From contig DDXA01000004.1 of assembly GCA_002347725.1 (NCBI GenBank), positions 868,001 to 932,000 of the forward strand: a stretch of DNA of 64,000 nt, given 5' to 3'. Below are positions 60,120 through 64,000 of this stretch, piece after piece (the stretch's first letter is position 1; every line of letters begins with the position of its first letter). The notes beneath the pieces are model-generated. The model did not search any database and was not told the DNA's origin. It was given only the letters and a program-made list of their open reading frames with translations. The stretch is from Actinobacteria bacterium UBA2272. Its GTDB lineage: Bacteria > Actinomycetota > Coriobacteriia > Anaerosomatales > Anaerosomataceae. A program made the position numbers and the translations under genes.

Positions 60120-61166
60120 ATGCAGGGAACGATGCGGCTGCTAGCTGGCCTGGTGCTCGCCGCGCTCGTCTTCGGGGCCGCCGGCTGCGGTAGGGCGGAG
60201 CCGACAGAGCCGGCGCCGGCCGCCGACGAACCGGCTGAACCCGTGAGCGGCGAGCCTGTCGGTCCCGTCTGGCAAGAACAGGTCTCAGGCGTTGGCGACA
60301 AGCTGACCGACGTGACGTTCGTTGACGCGCTCGTGGGCTGGGCGGTTGGCGGAGACAGCAGGGGAGTCATCCTCGGCACCACCGACGGCGGCGATACCTG
60401 GTCCGAGGTGTACTCGCACGATCGTTATGAGTTCGAAGCCGTGCACTTCATCGACCCCCTGATCGGGTGGGCCGTCCACCAGTTCGACGGGGAGTCTGAC
60501 ATCGTCAAGACAGCGGACGGCGGCCAGACGTGGACGAAGCAGACGAGCGGTGCGATCCGCTCGGCCAACGACATCTTCTTCGCCGATGCCGACCACGGCT
60601 GGATAGTGACCACCGCCGGGCAGATATGGGCCACCGCCGACGGCGGTGACAGCTGGGTTCAGCAGGAGTCCGGAGTGGAGGGGCTGACAAGCCATCTGTA
60701 CGACCTCCACTTCGTGGATGCGCAGACGGGATGGGCTGTCGGGTGGGACGGCGACGGAGCGATCGTCGCCACCACTGATGGTGGCGCGACGTGGACACGC
60801 CAGGATCCGACCGTGGAGTTCCTGAAGGCGATCTTCTTCGCAGACGCACAGAACGGATGGGCGTCCGGAAACGACGGAGTCGTGGTCACGACCGACGGCG
60901 GCCGCTCGTGGTCGGCCCAGGACGCCGGCCGCCGCACGCTGGAGGACGTCTTCTTCACAGACGCGCAGAACGGCTGGGTCGTGGGCGCGGGGAGCATCGT
61001 CCTCTCAACGGTTGACGGAGGCGCCACCTGGGACCAGGAGCGAGATGGCGGTGCAGGAACGTCGATCCTGTACGGAGCACATTTCGTCGATGCCGAGACC
61101 GGCTGGGTTGTCGGCGCGGACGGCGTGATCCTGCATTTCGGGATCCCGGCGGGCGCAGATGACTAG
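60120..61166 (+). CDS. Ycf48-like beta-propeller lipoprotein
   Basis: A 348-aa predicted lipoprotein. The signal peptide ends with lipobox FGAAGC, followed by a Pro/Ala/Glu linker. The mature part has about seven repeats of 40-45 residues with TxDGGxTW and GWAVG motifs (e.g. FVDALVGWAVGG, TTDGGATWTRQ), as in Ycf48/BNR repeats. Homologous domain to the next gene, but anchored by lipid rather than wall repeats. ATG 60120 is given; ATG 60132 is possible. Function in the cell envelope is likely but unknown. Confidence 0.8.
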   Translation: MQGTMRLLAGLVLAALVFGAAGCGRAEPTEPAPAADEPAEPVSGEPVGPVWQEQVSGVGDKLTDVTFVDALVGWAVGGDSRGVILGTTDGGDTWSEVYSHDRYEFEAVHFIDPLIGWAVHQFDGESDIVKTADGGQTWTKQTSGAIRSANDIFFADADHGWIVTTAGQIWATADGGDSWVQQESGVEGLTSHLYDLHFVDAQTGWAVGWDGDGAIVATTDGGATWTRQDPTVEFLKAIFFADAQNGWASGNDGVVVTTDGGRSWSAQDAGRRTLEDVFFTDAQNGWVVGAGSIVLSTVDGGATWDQERDGGAGTSILYGAHFVDAETGWVVGADGVILHFGIPAGADD

Positions 61167-61237
61167 GCGGTACGCGTTCAAGTCGATCGGTCGAATGAGG
61201 GGTGTGGCCGCAGGCCGCACCAGAAGGAGGGATGATC

Positions 61238-63193
61238 ATGGATAGCGCCAGGCTTAGAAGGCTAATCGCACTGTGCCTGTCGGCGGTGATGGTGCTGACG
61301 TTCTCGGGGCTCCCGGTCGCGCAGGCGGTCACGGATCCCGCCCCGCTGGATGTACGCGCGGCAGGGTGGTACCTGCAGGACTCGGGAGTCAGTGCTCATC
61401 TGGACAGCGTGTACTTCATCGACGAGAGCATCGGCTGGATGACCGGAGACAACGGGACGCTCCGTAAGACCACGAACGGTGGTGATAGCTGGTCCGCACT
61501 GACCTCGGGAACATCGGTGGCGCTTGCGGGCGTCTTCTTCTTGGACGTGAACACCGGATGGGTCGTAGGCGATGGAGGCACCATCCTGAAGTCGACCGAC
61601 GGAGGCGTCAGCTGGACGCCGCAGACATCGGGTACGACGAAGAACCTCTGGGGAGTCCAGTTCGTTGACCAGAACAATGGCTGGGCGGTGGGCACCCCCG
61701 GCGGGTATGGACCTCCACCTCCCGGCGAGTACGGCCCGATCCTGCGGACGACCGATGGCGGCGAGACGTGGACGAACTATGGTGACCTCGACTATGCGAT
61801 CGTGCAGTCACTCTTCTTCATCGATCAGAACACCGGTTGGGTCACCGGCAACGACACGCTCATCCGCTCGACTGACGGCGGTGTCACCTGGGACGACATC
61901 AGCCCGGACGACGTCGATCGACTGTACTGGACGCCTCATTTCGTTGACGCGAACACCGGTTGGGTCGTTGGTGGCGAGGGGCTTATCATGCGCACCACGG
62001 ACGGCGGAGACAGCTGGGAGTTCCAGGACTCCGGGTGCACCACCGAGCTCATCGATGTGCACTTCGTGGATGCCGACACCGGTTGGGTTTCGGGTAACGA
62101 CGGGCTCATCCTCGCCACGGATGACGGTGGCGATACGTGGATCAAGCAGCACAGCGGTGGAACGCGCTACCTGCGCAGTCTGTACTTCGTGGATGCGGAC
62201 ACAGGGTGGGGCGTTGGCGCTGGCGGCCACACGGTGGCCTACCGGTGGCCGCTTCCCCCGGTCGCGTCGCTTGAGGGCGCTGACCGTTACGCCACCGCTG
62301 TTGATGTGTCGCGGCGGGCCTTCCCGATCGGCGCTGAGACCGTCGTGATCGCCACTGGCGCCAACTGGCCGGATGCTCTCGGCGGCACAGCACTGGCGGG
62401 AGCGTTGAACGGCCCAGTCCTGCTTGTCGGCACGGACGTTATCCCGTCCGTTGTGACGCAGGAGATCGACCGTCTTGGGGTGACCGACGCGATCATCCTC
62501 GGCGGCACATCGGCGGTCGGGGCACCGGTGGAGACCGCCCTCAAGACGCAGCTTGGCTCCGGCAACGTGGAGCGCATCGAGGGGGCCGACAGGTACGAGA
62601 CGGCGGACGCGGTCGCTCTGCGCGTGATCGCGGAGCTCGGCGTGGACTACGACGGTATGGCGTTCGTGGCCACCGGCGGCGACTTCCCTGACGCGCTAGC
62701 TGCGGCGCCACTTGCCGCCAGACAGCACTGGCCACTGTTCCTCGCTCACCCTGCGGGCGGACTGTCCGCCGGCACGAAGGCCGCCATGACCGACGTGACC
62801 GACGCCGTCGTGCTCGGTGGAACCGCAGCCGTCTCATCGAACACGGCGACTCAACTTGCGACGGAACTGTCCGTCACCGTTGAGCGGCTGTGGGGCGATG
62901 ACCGTTATGCAACCGCAGTGGCGGTGGCGACGTACGCCGTTGACGAGCAGGGCCACGATTGGGACCGCGTGGGCATCACCACCGGCATGAACTTCCCGGA
63001 CGCGCTTGCGGGCGGTGTGGCCCAGGGCAAGATGAACTCCGTCATGCTGCTCACACGACCGGCGCTGCTCGACCCCCAGACAGGCGCGGCGCTTGCGGCG
63101 CACAAGGCGGAGATCGACAGTGTCACCTTCTTCGGTGGTGTGAACGCGGTGACACAGAGCGTTCGAGATGCGATCGCCGCGGTCTTGGAGTAG
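61238..63193 (+). CDS. Ycf48-like beta-propeller with three CWB2 repeats
   Basis: A 651-aa exported protein. A signal peptide ends near QAVTDP. Seven Ycf48-like repeats follow (FIDESIGWMTGDNG, FLDVNTGWVVGDGG, TTDGGETW), then three CWB2 repeats (LEGADRYATAV, IEGADRYETADAV, WGDDRYATAVA). ATG 61238 has GGAGG 7 nt upstream. It is 71 bp after the related lipoprotein gene, so the pair probably arose by duplication with a swapped anchor. Confidence 0.85.
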   Translation: MDSARLRRLIALCLSAVMVLTFSGLPVAQAVTDPAPLDVRAAGWYLQDSGVSAHLDSVYFIDESIGWMTGDNGTLRKTTNGGDSWSALTSGTSVALAGVFFLDVNTGWVVGDGGTILKSTDGGVSWTPQTSGTTKNLWGVQFVDQNNGWAVGTPGGYGPPPPGEYGPILRTTDGGETWTNYGDLDYAIVQSLFFIDQNTGWVTGNDTLIRSTDGGVTWDDISPDDVDRLYWTPHFVDANTGWVVGGEGLIMRTTDGGDSWEFQDSGCTTELIDVHFVDADTGWVSGNDGLILATDDGGDTWIKQHSGGTRYLRSLYFVDADTGWGVGAGGHTVAYRWPLPPVASLEGADRYATAVDVSRRAFPIGAETVVIATGANWPDALGGTALAGALNGPVLLVGTDVIPSVVTQEIDRLGVTDAIILGGTSAVGAPVETALKTQLGSGNVERIEGADRYETADAVALRVIAELGVDYDGMAFVATGGDFPDALAAAPLAARQHWPLFLAHPAGGLSAGTKAAMTDVTDAVVLGGTAAVSSNTATQLATELSVTVERLWGDDRYATAVAVATYAVDEQGHDWDRVGITTGMNFPDALAGGVAQGKMNSVMLLTRPALLDPQTGAALAAHKAEIDSVTFFGGVNAVTQSVRDAIAAVLE

Positions 63194-63295
63194 ACAGAAC
63201 GCGACAGATCGCAGCCGACGGCTTCGCCGGGACGAGCGAGGGGAGTGGGTACGTACATAGGTATCGTTCACATGATGCCAACTGAGGAGTCCGAC

Positions 63296-63607
63296 ATGGC
63301 GCGCGAAACGACCTGGCGACCCCATAGCACCCACGGCAAGCTGTCGCCCGCCCGGGAAGCGGCGCTTCCCGATTCGGCGTTCGCGTTCCCGTCACGCCGG
63401 ATGCTGCCGCTGACCGATGAGGGTCACGTGCGGAGCGCTATCGAGAACTTCACAGAGGTCGAGGGCGCATCTGACGAAGAGCACGAGATCGCGTTCGCCA
63501 ACATCCAGCGCGCCGCCGGCTTCTATCGCGTGCCGATGACCGAGACGGACTGGCGGCAGCTCGGCACCCGCCAGGTGAAGCCGGGCTACGAGCGCGAGCG
63601 CACGTAG
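63296..63607 (+). CDS. DUF6582-like small protein
   Basis: A 103-aa cytosolic protein with the conserved core KLSPAREAALPDSAFAFPSRR, MLPLTDEGHVRSAIENF, cited in pieces. ATG 63296 follows GAGGAG by 6 nt. The family is of unknown function and often phage- or mobile-linked; that association is from memory and not shown here. Confidence 0.65.
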   Translation: MARETTWRPHSTHGKLSPAREAALPDSAFAFPSRRMLPLTDEGHVRSAIENFTEVEGASDEEHEIAFANIQRAAGFYRVPMTETDWRQLGTRQVKPGYERERT

Positions 63608-63687
63608 CCTCGACCCGCCGTGATCACCGTCCACGGCGTATGCTGTCTGTGACAGCCGAACCGGGAACACGGGGCCAGGGGGTTTCT

Positions 63688-64000
63688 ATGAGGCATTCAC
63701 ATCGGATTCGGGCCGGCCTGACGATGCTCCTCGTCGCTTCGCTTGCAGTGGCGGCGGCGCCTGCTGTGGCGGAGCCCACGTTCTCCGAGACGGTCGTTGC
63801 CGGAGGGACATCACCTGTCATGGCGCCGATGCAGGCCAGCCCCGAGATGGACGGGCGCTACATCGCGTACGAGTTCACACCAGGCTTCGACATAGGCGGC
63901 GCTGTCGACACCGACATCAAGGTTTACGACATCAAAGAGGGCGTGACCTATGACGTCAGTGATCGCACGGGCGACAACGACAACGACGTGAACGACACGA
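63688..64000 (+). CDS. Exported protein, 3' end cut by window edge
   Basis: An ORF from ATG 63688 open to the end of the window. The N-terminus is a signal peptide (GLTMLLVASLAVAAAPAVAE), followed by a beta-rich domain with IKVYDIKEGVTYDVSDR and DNDNDVND, similar to TolB-like propellers. It may continue to wall-anchoring repeats beyond the window. GGGGG lies 5 nt before ATG. Confidence 0.65.
   Translation, partial: MRHSHRIRAGLTMLLVASLAVAAAPAVAEPTFSETVVAGGTSPVMAPMQASPEMDGRYIAYEFTPGFDIGGAVDTDIKVYDIKEGVTYDVSDRTGDNDNDVNDT

Noticed and set aside
1..64000. CRISPR arrays, insertion sequences, rRNA, SRP RNA or other structured RNA
   Set aside because: No spaced repeats, transposase, terminal repeats or the SRP RNA core were seen on either strand by eye.

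Overview
This 64 kb window is high-GC DNA from a Gram-positive-type bacterium. Three-repeat cell-wall-binding (CWB2-type) modules, many lipoboxes and no outer-membrane genes point to an actinomycetote. A Coriobacteriia-like or environmental anaerobic relative is my inference, not something one marker proves. Genes are dense on both strands, 4-bp ATGA overlaps are common, and GTG/TTG starts are frequent. No rRNA, CRISPR array, insertion sequence or prophage was seen. There are five tRNA genes.

Layout. 0-6.5 kb: a GAF/GGDEF cyclase cut by the window edge, prephenate dehydratase, a PHP protein, an ApgM-type phosphoglycerate mutase, a methyltransferase, a molybdopterin lipoprotein, a PP-loop-like protein and a lipoprotein. 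6.6-9.7 kb: a compact restriction-modification island (Sau3AI/MutH-type nuclease, Vsr, C5 methyltransferase). 9.8-14.2 kb: a wHTH protein, an AlkA-type glycosylase, SerRS and an Rrf2 regulator. 14.5-16.8 kb: one ORF fusing glucose-6-phosphate dehydrogenase to 6-phosphogluconate dehydrogenase, divergent from the Rrf2 gene, with a perfect TGTGA-N6-TCACA site between them. 17-24.4 kb: a PEGA/beta-propeller membrane protein, a LOG-like protein, a SIMPL lipoprotein, tRNA-Arg and tRNA-Ser genes, a MacB-like ABC pair and a ClC channel with CBS domains.

24.6-27.1 kb: a PadR / HAAS membrane protein / adhesin-like lipoprotein / small membrane protein operon with palindromic operators. 27.2-36.9 kb: TadA, a DUF2207 protein, then a surface-glycan block (YfhO, CDP-glucose synthesis, an SDR, a GT2, GtrA) and a tRNA-Ser. 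37-42.8 kb: thymidine kinase, a response regulator with a degenerate GGDEF domain, a Kef-type antiporter, an orphan PntA subunit and two small proteins. 42.8-44.1 kb: a four-gene operon whose HTH regulator and a downstream protein carry the same SHOCT-like motif, behind a 21-bp-spaced direct repeat. 44.3-46.4 kb: an M19 dipeptidase facing a DUF1611 protein. 46.5-53 kb: tRNA-Ser, a zincin/alpha-beta hydrolase fusion, then a TetR-ABC-hydrolase-ferredoxin unit ending at a 14-bp hairpin. 53-64 kb: cell-surface proteins (CWB2 and Ycf48-like repeats) around a two-component system.

Themes. Four serine tRNAs (anticodons GCT, TGA, GGA, CGA) lie within about 26 kb, in the same window as serS and with tadA and its usual substrate tRNA-Arg(ACG). 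Two compact regulator-plus-membrane-protein operons look like envelope-sensing modules. The surface-glycan block and the CWB2 proteins build and decorate the cell envelope. The fused oxidative pentose-phosphate enzyme and the SHOCT-sharing operon are the most unusual items.
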